From Flavobacterium sp. 90 (GTDB taxonomy: Bacteria > Bacteroidota > Bacteroidia > Flavobacteriales > Flavobacteriaceae), in the NCBI RefSeq assembly GCF_004339525.1, contig NZ_SMGE01000001.1, positions 4,898,001 through 4,962,000 of the forward strand: DNA of 64,000 bases. Direction: 5' to 3'. A model generated the notes under the pieces. It saw only the letters and a list, made by a program, of their open reading frames with translations. It made no database searches and was not told the DNA's origin. The position numbers were made by a program, and so were the translations under genes. Shown in pieces: positions 18,261 to 27,048 of this stretch (position 1 is its first letter; each line of letters begins with the position of its first letter).

Positions 18261-19418
18261 ATGAAAGAGAAACATGATTTAATAATCGTTGGTTCAGGCG
18301 TTTTAGGTACATTTCATGCCTATCACGCTTTACTAAAAGGAATGTCAGTTGCCATTCTTGAAAAAAACAGCAAACCCGAAGGCGCGACAGTTAGAAATTT
18401 TGGTCAGGTTGTACCTTCCGGAATGGACAGAAAGTGGCAGAACTTCGGAAAAGAAAGTTTAAATATTTACAAAGATATTCAGTTACAATTTGATATTAAT
18501 CTTCGTCAAAACGGAACGGTATATTTAGCTTCAAACGAAGAAGAAATGCAGCTAATAGAAGAGTTGCATCAAATAAATATAGCAAATGATTACGAATCAA
18601 ATTTGCTGACAAAAGAGCAATGTCTGGCAAAATACGCCGGATTACGTTCTGATTATTGTACAGGAGGATTATTTTTTCCGCAAGAAGTAACCGTTGAACC
18701 TGCAACAATGATTCATAAACTGCATCAATATATGACCGCAAATTTAGGTCTTGATTTACATATGAATACCACGGTTTTGAATACCGAAAACATAAATAAT
18801 GAAGTAATTGCAACCACTTCAGCAGGATTAGAATACAAAGCTTCAAAAATTATTATTTGTAACGGAAGCGATTTCAAAATACTGTATCCTGAAATTTATA
18901 ACAATAGCGATTTGGTAGTTTCTAAACTTCAGATGTTGCAAACAAAACCGCAGCATAATTACAAATTAGACGGTTCTATTTTAACAGGATTAACGATTAG
19001 AAGATACGAATCTTTTGAAGAATGTAAATCTTACGCAGCAATCAAAGCAAAAGAAAATCCGGATAGTTTTGAGAAAAAATATGGCGTTCATATTTTATTC
19101 AAACAAGCTTTGGACGGATCTGTAATTCTGGGAGATTCGCACGAATATGCTGCTGCAAAAGATATAGATTCTCTGGGATTTGATTTGAATATGGACATCG
19201 ATAATTTTATGATTGAAGAAGCCAAAAAGATAATTGACTTACCAACTTACGAAATCCAAAACAGATGGTTCGGAATGTATTCGCAATGTAAAACCAAAGA
19301 TATTTTTGAACATACAATTGGCGAAAATATTCACATCATAACCGGAATAGGAGGAAAGGGAATGACCGGAAGCGCAGGATTTGCAAAACATAACATCGAT
19401 AAAATTTTTAACGCATAG
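18261..19418 (+). CDS. FAD-dependent oxidoreductase (TIGR03364-like), candidate aminophosphonate oxidase
   Basis: The start is set at the ATG at 18261, giving 385 residues, because GSGVLG (11-16) of the dinucleotide-binding fold then lies at the usual distance from the N-terminus. The frame is open upstream, but that extension is basic and repeat-derived. The fold is that of DAO-type amine or amino-acid oxidases (ILEKNSKPEGATVRNFGQVVPSG, with Glu34 binding the ribose). The C-terminal IHIITGIGGKGMTGSAGFAKHNI closes the FAD site. The family occurs next to phosphonatase-like hydrolases, as here (next gene at 19680), and has been proposed to deaminate aminophosphonates oxidatively. The actual substrate is not shown by sequence. 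Confidence 0.82.
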   Translation: MKEKHDLIIVGSGVLGTFHAYHALLKGMSVAILEKNSKPEGATVRNFGQVVPSGMDRKWQNFGKESLNIYKDIQLQFDINLRQNGTVYLASNEEEMQLIEELHQINIANDYESNLLTKEQCLAKYAGLRSDYCTGGLFFPQEVTVEPATMIHKLHQYMTANLGLDLHMNTTVLNTENINNEVIATTSAGLEYKASKIIICNGSDFKILYPEIYNNSDLVVSKLQMLQTKPQHNYKLDGSILTGLTIRRYESFEECKSYAAIKAKENPDSFEKKYGVHILFKQALDGSVILGDSHEYAAAKDIDSLGFDLNMDIDNFMIEEAKKIIDLPTYEIQNRWFGMYSQCKTKDIFEHTIGENIHIITGIGGKGMTGSAGFAKHNIDKIFNA

Positions 19419-19461
19419 TTTTTTTAGCCACAGATTAAAATGATTAAAAAAAATCTGCTCA

Positions 19462-19490
19462 CCCGAGCGATAGCGAACAGGCGAAGCAAT
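19462..19490 (+). repeat. Dispersed 28-base repeat, family D, copy 2
   Basis: This second copy of the word at 18043-18070 lies within a 260-base gap rich in short AAATCTGC words related to family C. It falls between the FAD enzyme and the HAD enzyme. Confidence 0.6.
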
Positions 19491-19679
19491 CTGCCAAATC
19501 TGCGAGAGAAAAAACTTAAAGGCTAGAGAAAAAATCTGCAAAATCTGCGTGAAAAATATAGACACAGATTTTCAAAATTAAAAATAATATTTGAACCATT
19601 AAGAGATTAAGAAAAGTTAAGCTCAGCTTTTTAATATAACTTAATTTCTTAATGGTGAAAAAACACAAATACACACAAA

Positions 19680-20360
19680 ATGAAAATTAATGAAATTGAA
19701 ATGGTTGTTTTTGACATGGCCGGAACAACAATAAATGAACAAAATATAGTCTATAAATCACTACATAAATCCATCAATAAATTCGGAATTGATGTTTCTC
19801 TTGAATTGGTGCTTTCGTTAGGAGCAGGAAAAGAAAAACATCAGGCGATAAAAGATATTTTAAAACATATCAATATAACTGACACCAATAAATCGGAGGA
19901 GATATTTGAATATTTTAAAGAAACATTAGACCAGGAATATCTTACGGCTAAAGTTTTACCTATCGAAGGAGTTGAAAATGTACTTGAAAATCTTAAAAAA
20001 GACGGCGTAAAAGTAGTTTTAAATACAGGATATAGCAGTCATGTTGCGAATACATTATTAGAGAAATTAAACTGGAAAAAAGACCATCAGTTCGATGCCT
20101 TAATCACAGCTGACGATGTAGAATTAGGACGTCCGTTTCCGGATATGATACACAAAGCAATGCAATTATTCGAAATCAAAGACGCTTCAAAAGTACTGAA
20201 AGCAGGAGATTCGGCAATTGACATCGAAGAAGGCAAAAATGCTAAATGCGGAATCACAATTGGTGTTTTATCCGGAGCACAAACAAGATCACAACTCGAA
20301 GAAGCAAAACCGGATTACATCTTGGATTCTCTTGCTTCGTTGTACAGCATTATGAATTAA
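19680..20360 (+). CDS. Phosphonatase-like HAD hydrolase (TIGR03351-like)
   Basis: The 226-residue protein has the HAD nucleophile motif in the phosphonatase form DMAGTT (12-17) instead of DxDxT. The cap motif is LGAGKEKHQAI. GRPFPDMI has Arg where ordinary HAD enzymes have Lys, and GDSAIDIEEGKNA forms motif III. These are marks of the PhnX relatives that accompany the FAD oxidase family upstream. PhnX itself splits phosphonoacetaldehyde into acetaldehyde and phosphate through a Schiff-base lysine in the cap. Whether that lysine is functionally preserved here cannot be settled by eye. The role proposed is cleavage of the carbon-phosphorus bond of the aldehyde made by the FAD enzyme. Confidence 0.85.
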   Translation: MKINEIEMVVFDMAGTTINEQNIVYKSLHKSINKFGIDVSLELVLSLGAGKEKHQAIKDILKHINITDTNKSEEIFEYFKETLDQEYLTAKVLPIEGVENVLENLKKDGVKVVLNTGYSSHVANTLLEKLNWKKDHQFDALITADDVELGRPFPDMIHKAMQLFEIKDASKVLKAGDSAIDIEEGKNAKCGITIGVLSGAQTRSQLEEAKPDYILDSLASLYSIMN

Positions 20361-20533
20361 TTTTTTTGCCACAAATTTCACGAATCAACACGAATTAATT
20401 AGTGAAAATTAGCGCAATTCGTGGCAAACATTTTAATCTAAACAATAATAAACTAATTAGTTAAAATAAAAATCCCTGCAGGAAATAGTTTTACAAGTAA
20501 ATCAATAGTAACCCATTAAAACAATTCAACCCA

Positions 20534-22216
20534 ATGAAAAAGATTTTTAGATTAAGTTACATTACAATTCTTGCAAGTGCACTTTTAGTGACTTCCTGTA
20601 CTAATGAACCAATGCTTACGAGTGATGAAAGTTCAGTAAATGCAAAGACTATTTTAAAAACAGGCAAATCAGCTTTAAGCGGCGGTACTAAAAAGCTGCT
20701 TATTATAGGAATCGATGGCTGTCGCGGAGATGCATTAATGGGCGCAAACACACCAAATGTTCATGCTTTATTGCCAAACTCAGTATATAGTTTAGATGCT
20801 TTGACCGAAGCGCCAACCTGGAGCGGAAACGGCTGGTCGACAATGCTTAGCGGAGTAACTCATTTGAAACATGGCGTTACAGACAATTCATTTTCAAGTC
20901 CAAATTTTGGAACTTATCCAAGTTTTTTAAAACGTCTTGAAACCTATAACGCTGCTTTAAATACAATGTCAATCGTGCATTGGGCGCCAATAAACACTTA
21001 TATCGTTGACGGAATTGATGTAGAAAAAACTTTAACTACAGATTTAGCTGTTAAAAATGAAGTTGTAACGGCATTAACAAACGACAATCCAGACGCTTTA
21101 TTTCTGCATTTTGATGATGTAGATCACGCGGGTCACAGTTATGGATTTTCGCTTAATGTGTCTCAATACAAAGCTGCAATCGAAACTACAGACGGTTATA
21201 TTGGTGAAATCTTAACCGCATTAAAAAACAGACCAAATTATGCCAATGAAGATTGGTTGGTAATTGTAGCGCCGGATCATGGCGGAATCGTTACAGGTTC
21301 GACAGGATCGCACGGAGGAACATCTTATGAGGAAAGAAATATTTTTACAATCTTCAATAATAAGAATTTCACATCGACTAAAATCGAAAAACCGGTTGAT
21401 CCTACGACATCAATCACAGGTAAATTCGCAAATTTTAATTCGAATAGTATTTATGCTTCAACAAATAATGCTTTATACAATTTAGGAAATTCAAGTTTTA
21501 CAGTTGAGTGCAGAGTAAAAACTTCCGGTTATTCAAGTGATCCTTCATTAGTTTCAAACAAAAATTGGGTAAGTGGCAAAAACCGCGGATTTGTGATTTG
21601 TGCTAATACTGGCGGAACCTGGAAAGTAAATATTGGAGATACTCAAAATCGCGTTGATATTTCAGGAGGTTCAATCAACGATGGAAAATGGCATCATTTG
21701 ACAATGGTTGTTGATCGCACGGCAAAATTGGTAAAAACGTATCAAGATGGCGCTTTTGTGGGACAAGCAGCAATTGTTAGCACTTTTGGAAGTTTGACTT
21801 CTGGTTTGCCTTTTGCAGTTGGACAAGACGGAACTTTGACATACGGTGCAAACGTAAACGGAAATATTGCCGAGGTTCGCGTTTGGAATAAGGCTTTGTC
21901 TGAAGCTTCAATTCTTAATTATACGTGTGCGTCTGTGACAAGTTCTCATCCTGATTATGCAAATCTTATTGGATATTGGAAAGGCGATAACGGTTTAGGA
22001 AATAGTTTTACAGATTCCAGCTCGCAACATATTAATCTTGCTTTTCCAAATACGCCAACATGGACTACAAGTACAGCTACTTTAAAATGCGGAACTGCAA
22101 CTGGAGTAGTTCCTAAAATGGTAGATATCGCATATTCTTCGTTGTCATGGTTTGGAGTGCCAATCAATTCGGCTTGGTCGCTGGATGGACGCTCTTGGCT
22201 TCCGGCAGGAAATTAA
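20534..22216 (+). CDS. Alkaline-phosphatase-superfamily phosphodiesterase-like lipoprotein with LamG domain
   Basis: The 560-residue protein has a lipobox ending LVTSC (Cys22). Its first half is a type I phosphodiesterase/nucleotide-pyrophosphatase fold. The first metal site is in IIGIDGCRGD (about 57-66), the candidate nucleophile is Thr95 in EAPTWSGNGWSTMLSG, and DDVDHAGHSYGF and VAPDHGG carry the other metal ligands. The second half (about 300-480) is a LamG/concanavalin-like sandwich (YNLGNSSFTVECRVKT, DGKWHHLTMVVDRT, GNIAEVRVWNKALSE). It should be exposed on the outer membrane or in the periplasm and hydrolyse a phosphate or phosphonate ester. In this locus it may release small phosphonates from lipids or polysaccharide, which is inference. 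Confidence 0.85.
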   Translation: MKKIFRLSYITILASALLVTSCTNEPMLTSDESSVNAKTILKTGKSALSGGTKKLLIIGIDGCRGDALMGANTPNVHALLPNSVYSLDALTEAPTWSGNGWSTMLSGVTHLKHGVTDNSFSSPNFGTYPSFLKRLETYNAALNTMSIVHWAPINTYIVDGIDVEKTLTTDLAVKNEVVTALTNDNPDALFLHFDDVDHAGHSYGFSLNVSQYKAAIETTDGYIGEILTALKNRPNYANEDWLVIVAPDHGGIVTGSTGSHGGTSYEERNIFTIFNNKNFTSTKIEKPVDPTTSITGKFANFNSNSIYASTNNALYNLGNSSFTVECRVKTSGYSSDPSLVSNKNWVSGKNRGFVICANTGGTWKVNIGDTQNRVDISGGSINDGKWHHLTMVVDRTAKLVKTYQDGAFVGQAAIVSTFGSLTSGLPFAVGQDGTLTYGANVNGNIAEVRVWNKALSEASILNYTCASVTSSHPDYANLIGYWKGDNGLGNSFTDSSSQHINLAFPNTPTWTTSTATLKCGTATGVVPKMVDIAYSSLSWFGVPINSAWSLDGRSWLPAGN

Positions 22217-22239
22217 AACAGTTTGTGTTTTTTGTTTTT

Positions 22240-22274
22240 AAAAGGTTATCTCTATTTTGGAGGTAGCCTTTTAC
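22240..22274 (+). terminator. Probable intrinsic terminator of the phosphonate set
   Basis: AAAAGGTTATCTC pairs with GAGGTAGCCTTTT, allowing G-U pairs, around a short T-rich loop about 25 bases after the stop at 22216. The U tract is short but present. Confidence 0.6.
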
Positions 22275-22308
22275 TTGTTTAAGCGTTAAATTTTATCGTG
22301 TTTTTTTA

Positions 22309-22538
22309 CCGCAAAGACGCAAAGTTTTTTTGTTTCGGATTGTGGTTAGTAAACGCAAAGTTCGCAAAGCTAGATCAACACAAAGCTTTGCGAACTTTGC
22401 GTAAACCTTTGCGGCTTTTAACCGCAAAGAACGCAAAGTTTTTTTGTTTCGGATTGTGGTTAGTAAACGCAAAGTTCGCAAAGCTAGATCAACACAAAGC
22501 TTTGCGAACTTTGCGCAAAACCTTTGCTGACTTTGCGG
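22309..22538. repeat. Tandem duplicated GCAAAG palindrome, family A, copy 2
   Basis: A unit beginning ACGCAAAGTTTTTTTG at 22317 recurs at 22431, a 114-base period. Each unit holds an inner inverted pair CGCAAAGTTCGCAAAGC and GCTTTGCGAACTTTGCG. Both units are flanked by further CCGCAAAG and CTTTGCGG words, so the whole array is palindromic. Open frames seen on both strands here are products of the repeat. It fills the 370-base gap between the phosphonate set and the XRE-cupin gene. Confidence 0.8.
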
Positions 22539-22586
22539 TAAAAATACGCGGTAAAAATACGCGGTTAAATTTTAGAGTTATGCAGA

Positions 22587-23171
22587 CTAACTATTACTTT
22601 CAGAGTAAAAGTAAAGTACCAGCATTACACAATTTTCTGTAGTTCTGTTTTCAGGTACGTGCGGATGTCTTCCGTTGAAACATAACGAATCGCCTTCGTT
22701 TACGATAACTTCAACGTCGTCAATAAGATACGTTACGCTTCCTTTTATGATATATTTAAATTCCCAGGCATCTGTAATTACTTTTTCGCGTTTACAATTG
22801 GGTTCAACGTCAAGAATTACGGCTTCAAAACCTATAGAATTTATGCTTTTACTAAAGATATGATAGTAATTAAAACCGGTAGTTTCGGCTTTGTCTTCTT
22901 TTTCTATTTTTTGGTAATCTTCTTTTTTAATATGAATGTATTTGGCATTTTTGGTATTTTCAACGCCTTCAAAAAAGTAACTTACATCAGTATTCAGAGA
23001 TTGTATCAATTCGATTAAAACAGGCAGAGAAGGAATTGTTCTTCCGTTTTCGATTCTGGAAATCAAACCATTACTAACGCCAGCCATGTTGGCAACTTCA
23101 TGAATAGTTAGCGAATTTTTCTTTCTAATTTCTTTTAATCTTTTTCCAATACCAATTAAAAAATCTTCCAT
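22587..23171 (-). CDS. XRE family regulator with C-terminal cupin
   Basis: The 194-residue protein has an N-terminal helix-turn-helix of the Cro/XRE type (LKEIRKKNSLTIHEVANMAGVSNGLISRIENGRTIPSLPVLIELIQSL, about 12-60) and a C-terminal cupin (WEFKYIIKGSVTYLIDDVEVIVNEGDSLCFNGRHPHVPEN, about 130-180). This HTH-cupin design usually senses a small metabolite. It is the only regulator next to the phosphonate-type genes and converges on them, so it may control them. No shared operator was recognised, and that link is inference. Confidence 0.88.
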   Translation of the reverse strand: MEDFLIGIGKRLKEIRKKNSLTIHEVANMAGVSNGLISRIENGRTIPSLPVLIELIQSLNTDVSYFFEGVENTKNAKYIHIKKEDYQKIEKEDKAETTGFNYYHIFSKSINSIGFEAVILDVEPNCKREKVITDAWEFKYIIKGSVTYLIDDVEVIVNEGDSLCFNGRHPHVPENRTTENCVMLVLYFYSESNS

Positions 23172-23325
23172 AATAAAAACTTCGGTTTAAATGGTAAATA
23201 TATACAATTAGCCGTGAAATCTTTTAAGATATTAATCGAAGAAAAATTTTATCAGGAATAAACAATTCAGAGCAATATATTTCAGGATTTTCTAATGAAA
23301 GATAAAAACAGGAAGAATTAGACAA

Positions 23326-23958
23326 TTAATCTTGTTGCATAATGGGCATAAAACTATGAAAATAAGGATGTAATGCCCAATCGAAATATTTAGAATCAAA
23401 AGAAGCTAAAAATTCATCTGCGCTCTGATAATCATCGTCATAAATATATATGTCGCTTACATCATTATTTCTATGATAAGAAACACTTAAAAAATGACTT
23501 TCATATTCTGGCCTTTTATAAATATTTGGATCTCCATAAAAGTATTTGCGTTTATTGTCTATTTCACTGGTTTCTAAATCTATTGTACATGACGCAATTA
23601 ACAGATTATCAGTATTGAAAACTTTGATTCCGCTTCTGTTTAGTTCTCCTTTTTTGTAAAAATGATATTCCCAACAAGTATCTCCTAAACTATTTTGTTG
23701 TTTATTATAGAAAAAGCTCCAATAATTACCAGTAGATTTATGTTGATTAACAATTGTTTGCAAATCTTCATCGGCAGATAAGTAATATTCTCCTCCTCGT
23801 AAAATAATTTCATTAGTTCTTCCTTTGGGACCATAATCTTCAACTAATTTCAATTCATCATTATTGAAAAATTCTTTTGAGTAGAATTTTAAATCTGATA
23901 CTTTTTGCTCCGGAATATAATTACCATCAAAATCTTTGTATTTTATGTTTGAAGTCAT
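23326..23958 (-). CDS. Protein of unknown function (210 aa), second gene of a two-gene unit
   Basis: I do not recognise this protein. It has no signal peptide or membrane segment. It is acidic and rich in Tyr and Asp (DDDYQSADEFLASFDSKYFDW), with alternating strands such as TCWEYHFYKKGELNRSGIKVF that suggest a beta-rich globular fold. It starts three bases after the stop of the membrane protein upstream, so the two are cotranscribed and probably coupled. Soluble plus membrane pairs of this type include immunity and signalling proteins, but nothing here decides it. Confidence 0.7.
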   Translation of the reverse strand: MTSNIKYKDFDGNYIPEQKVSDLKFYSKEFFNNDELKLVEDYGPKGRTNEIILRGGEYYLSADEDLQTIVNQHKSTGNYWSFFYNKQQNSLGDTCWEYHFYKKGELNRSGIKVFNTDNLLIASCTIDLETSEIDNKRKYFYGDPNIYKRPEYESHFLSVSYHRNNDVSDIYIYDDDYQSADEFLASFDSKYFDWALHPYFHSFMPIMQQD

Positions 23959-23961
23959 TTT

Positions 23962-24825
23962 TTAAGGATTTAGAAACTTTAATACTTTAAGAGTTATTCC
24001 TAATTTGTATAGATTATGACCGGGACCTTCCAGGAAATTCCATGAAATTATGAAATAAAACAAAGCGGTTGGCAAGCTACAAATAAGAACAAAGGTCTCT
24101 ATGTTTAACTTTGGCTTTCCGACTTTTTCTATAAAATCCTTCTTCCAACTTTTATAATATAACAAGCAATAAAAGCCAGATAAACTTATCATAATAGATC
24201 CTACAATAGAAACAGGAATTATTATTCTCGCAACATCTAACGAAGGTACAATTATGAAGAAAAAAAGAAAAGATGTTATAAATAAAACCAGCGACAATAT
24301 AAATACAAATTTATTTTGTTTAGAGTAGGTTTTTAATTCAATGTCTGAAATTTCGCTTTCAGTCGTTTCAAATACTGTACTAGATTCTGTAGAATTTATT
24401 TCTTGTCGATTTTCAGATCTTTCAACTTGATTGTCTTGATAAACTTTAGTACCATTTAATGGCGGAGTTAATAAAAAATCACGCCAACCAATAACTATTT
24501 CTTTGAAGTCTTCTGTAGGAAGTTCATAAACAATTTTAGTATCATCATAAAGTTCAACTCTATTATGATAAATCATAATGCTTACATTTTCACTTGAGTT
24601 ACTTTCTTGATAGTTTCTATCTAAAAGAGCAGTTTCTATATCAGGCAATAAATTCTCGTTGATTTCCTGAGGATTTGACCATTCGTATAAAAATAAATTG
24701 AGATAGTTATTTTTAGTATTGGGTTGCTTGGTTATTTTCGTTTGATAATTATTTAATTGTTCCGTTGAGTTGACAAAATTAATCTGATAACGGTTTATTA
24801 GATTTTCATTCATATTATAGATCAT
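23962..24825 (-). CDS. Membrane protein of unknown function (287 aa), first gene of a two-gene unit
   Basis: The N-terminal 150 residues are soluble and include an ordered segment IYHNRVELYDDTKIVYELPTEDFKEIVIGWRDFLLTPP that I have the impression of seeing in other flavobacterial hypothetical proteins. A Ser/Glu/Thr-rich linker follows, then three or four membrane helices between about 170 and 270 (FVFILSLVLFITSFLFFFIIV, IIIPVSIVGSIMISLSGFYCLLY, FVLICSLPTALFYFIISW). A second ATG four codons downstream (24813) is an equally good start. The following gene begins three bases after its stop. No function is claimed. Confidence 0.7.
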   Translation of the reverse strand: MIYNMNENLINRYQINFVNSTEQLNNYQTKITKQPNTKNNYLNLFLYEWSNPQEINENLLPDIETALLDRNYQESNSSENVSIMIYHNRVELYDDTKIVYELPTEDFKEIVIGWRDFLLTPPLNGTKVYQDNQVERSENRQEINSTESSTVFETTESEISDIELKTYSKQNKFVFILSLVLFITSFLFFFIIVPSLDVARIIIPVSIVGSIMISLSGFYCLLYYKSWKKDFIEKVGKPKLNIETFVLICSLPTALFYFIISWNFLEGPGHNLYKLGITLKVLKFLNP

Positions 24826-25135
24826 AATTTAAACTTGAATAAGTCAATTTTATAAATCAACTCTTTGAATTATTCTTTAATCACGTAATACAAATATCGT
24901 TGAATTTGCATCATTATGTATTGATATTAAAACTAAAATTAAAAAAGAAAAGTAGAAAAGCTTTTATAAGGTTTACATTTTTAAAAGAGAGATTCATTTG
25001 TTATCTGGGCTGGTATTTATTTGAAAATTGGCATATTTTACATCCAGATTACTGTTGTAGATTTGTATTGTAAAATATTAATAAACAATATTTTAGTTTT
25101 AAAAGAAAGGATTAATAATATAAAAATTTATAAAA

Positions 25136-25570
25136 ATGCAAACAAGAATTCACATTGACAAAGTAGAACCAGCAGGATACAGCGCTATTCTGGGACTTGA
25201 AAAATTCATTGAAAGCACATCATTGACAAGAACGCATAAAGAATTGATTAAAATTAGAGCATCACAAATAAATGGTTGTGCTTTTTGTATCAATATGCAC
25301 ACCAAAGATGCTCGTAAAGCGGGTGAAACAGAACAACGTATTTATGCTTTGAATGCATGGCGCGAAACACCGTTTTTTACAGACGAAGAAAGAGCAATAT
25401 TAGCTTTAACTGAAGAAATTACTTTGATTAGCAATCATGTAAAAGATGAAACGTATGAAGCCGCGGCTAAAGTTTTGGATGAAAAATATCTGGCTCAGGT
25501 AATTTTGGCTATTATTACAATTAATGCCTGGAATAGAATTGGTATCGCAACAAATCTTATTCCTGCTTAA
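25136..25570 (+). CDS. Carboxymuconolactone decarboxylase (CMD/AhpD-like) family protein
   Basis: The 144-residue protein has the CMD helical fold and the redox motif NGCAFCINMH, with the CxxC pair at Cys48/Cys51 and His55, as in AhpD-type alkylhydroperoxidases rather than true decarboxylases. LIKIRASQINGCAF and ITLISNHVKDETYEAAAKVLDEKYLAQVILAIITINAWNRIGIATNLIPA are characteristic of the family. It probably acts as a cytoplasmic peroxidase-like protein. It is alone on the + strand, and an intrinsic terminator follows. A TAGATTTG box at 25058-25065 may be its -7 element, but no TTG lies at the right distance. The rest of the 310-base upstream gap shows nothing else. Confidence 0.9.
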   Translation: MQTRIHIDKVEPAGYSAILGLEKFIESTSLTRTHKELIKIRASQINGCAFCINMHTKDARKAGETEQRIYALNAWRETPFFTDEERAILALTEEITLISNHVKDETYEAAAKVLDEKYLAQVILAIITINAWNRIGIATNLIPA

Positions 25571-25590
25571 GTAACGCTGAAATAATATAG

Positions 25591-25636
25591 AAAAAAGGAT
25601 TTAAAGCTTTAATAATAAGGCTTTAAATCCTTTTTT
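25591..25636. terminator. Strong intrinsic terminator
   Basis: A perfect 17-bp stem, AAAAAAGGATTTAAAGC with its complement ending CCTTTTTT, closes a 12-base loop 20 bases after the stop at 25570. The A and T tracts on each side allow function in both directions. Confidence 0.85.
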
Positions 25637-25694
25637 CTTTAATTATTGCTTTGTTCTATTTGATAAAATCCAATTGTTAATGACAAAAATATCT

Positions 25695-25844
25695 AACACA
25701 TAGAAACATAGTTTTTCTTTATCCATAAGAAGATTAAAAAGAAACTTGTTTCTTGCACATAGATAGTCCCGAAGCGTCGGGATGAATTCAATAAAAGTGA
25801 AACGCCTCTTTTTTTAGTTCTTAATAGCTATGTTTCTATGTGTT
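25695..25844. repeat. 150-base element with 17-bp terminal inverted repeats, family E
   Basis: AACACATAGAAACATAG (25695-25711) and its exact complement (25828-25844) bound a stretch that contains AGTCCCGAAGCGTCGGGA. Related words (CACATAGCTGGTCCCG, GGGACTATGTGTTAA) bound the family A copy at 35667-35742. Too short to encode anything, it looks like a MITE-sized dispersed element. Confidence 0.55.
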
Positions 25845-25848
25845 TAAA

Positions 25849-26964
25849 TTATTTTTTCGCTCCTTTTTTCTTTCTTCCCAACCAGATTATAAGCCCAGTA
25901 ATTGGCAATGTCGCAGCAAAAAGACAAACTATAAATGCAATTATTTTGGTAGGAAGACCATAAATACTTCCCGTATGAATAGGGTAGTTTAAACGTCTAA
26001 TTTTGTCTCCCGTTGAAAATTTGTCATAAGGTCTCGCTTCAATTTGTTCCGTGGTATATTTATCAAAATAAGCGGCACTGGATTGATTTGGAATCGTTAT
26101 TTCTGAATATTCTTTTAATACTACAATACTATTTATCGTGTCAGCCGGCATTCTGATTTGTATGTTTCCCGTGTACGGAAAAATGCTGTCGGCTTTATTA
26201 TAGATGTTTTGATAGAACGCAGTATTGTTGAGTTTAGGATCAATTTTAGTTGGGTTTTCTACTTTTGCCGAAGGCTTTTTCGCATTTCCTTCAGTTAAGA
26301 AATAAACACCATTTTGAAACCATGTAAACGCAAATGATAATCCGGTTAAAGAAATAATTAACAGAATTAAAAAGCTGTAGAAACCAAAAGTAGAGTGGAA
26401 ATCCCAATTTACTCTTTTAAAAGAAGCGCTCCATTTTACCGTAAGTCTTTGTTTCAGATTTTTGATTTTTTTAGGCCACCACAAAATCATACCGGAAATA
26501 AGCATAAAAGCAAAGATCAAACAGGAAGTTCCCATAATAATTGAACCTGTTTCGCCCAATAATAATTCTCTGTGTAGGGATAAAACAAAAACAAAAAATC
26601 TGCTTTCTTGCGGAGTTTGCGCCAGGATTTTCCCCGTATAAGGATCGATAGAAAAAAACTGGGCTTTTTTATCCGAATCCTTTCCTAAAATTTGAATAGT
26701 TCGCGAAGGATCACTAAAAGTATAAATACGAGTAATCTTTTTTATCGAATGCTCCTTTTGAAGCATATCCACACAATAATCGATTGTTTTTTTAGTCGTT
26801 CCAATCGTAGTAACATTGTAATATTCAGGATTTATGGCTTTGTCAATTTCTTTTTCGAAAACCAAAATACTTCCCGTTAAGGCAGCTATAAAAACAATTA
26901 ATCCAGAACCAAGTCCAAGCCATAAATGCAATAGACCAATATTTTTTTTAAATCCTTTCTTCAT
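25849..26964 (-). CDS. PepSY-associated TM helix protein, likely ferric-siderophore reductase or uptake partner
   Basis: From the ATG at 26964 the protein has 371 residues. The frame extends to a TTG at 27051, but that codon sits in a promoter -7 box and the extra residues look non-coding. Four membrane helices are visible (IGLLHLWLGLGSGLIVFIAALTGSILVFEKEID, SIIMGTSCLIFAFMLISGMILWWPKKI, FYSFLILLIISLTGLSFAF, IIAFIVCLFAATLPITGLIIWLGRKKKG), with the HLWLGLxSG start of PepSY_TM proteins and periplasmic PepSY-type domains between. Such proteins are often encoded beside TonB receptors for siderophores and are thought to reduce or release iron. Here the divergent neighbour is exactly such a receptor. 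Confidence 0.88.
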   Translation of the reverse strand: MKKGFKKNIGLLHLWLGLGSGLIVFIAALTGSILVFEKEIDKAINPEYYNVTTIGTTKKTIDYCVDMLQKEHSIKKITRIYTFSDPSRTIQILGKDSDKKAQFFSIDPYTGKILAQTPQESRFFVFVLSLHRELLLGETGSIIMGTSCLIFAFMLISGMILWWPKKIKNLKQRLTVKWSASFKRVNWDFHSTFGFYSFLILLIISLTGLSFAFTWFQNGVYFLTEGNAKKPSAKVENPTKIDPKLNNTAFYQNIYNKADSIFPYTGNIQIRMPADTINSIVVLKEYSEITIPNQSSAAYFDKYTTEQIEARPYDKFSTGDKIRRLNYPIHTGSIYGLPTKIIAFIVCLFAATLPITGLIIWLGRKKKGAKK

Positions 26965-27048
26965 AAATGCTGTTTTCCTGAACCCGTCAATTAGATTTGG
27001 GTGATTGATTGTATTAATAAACAGGGGAGAACTTTTAAAGTTCTGGCG

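Noticed and set aside
22293..22642. Open frames on both strands (62 and 114 residues)
   Set aside because: They consist of the tandem GCAAAG repeats and show the same peptide twice. They overlap the XRE-cupin gene end.
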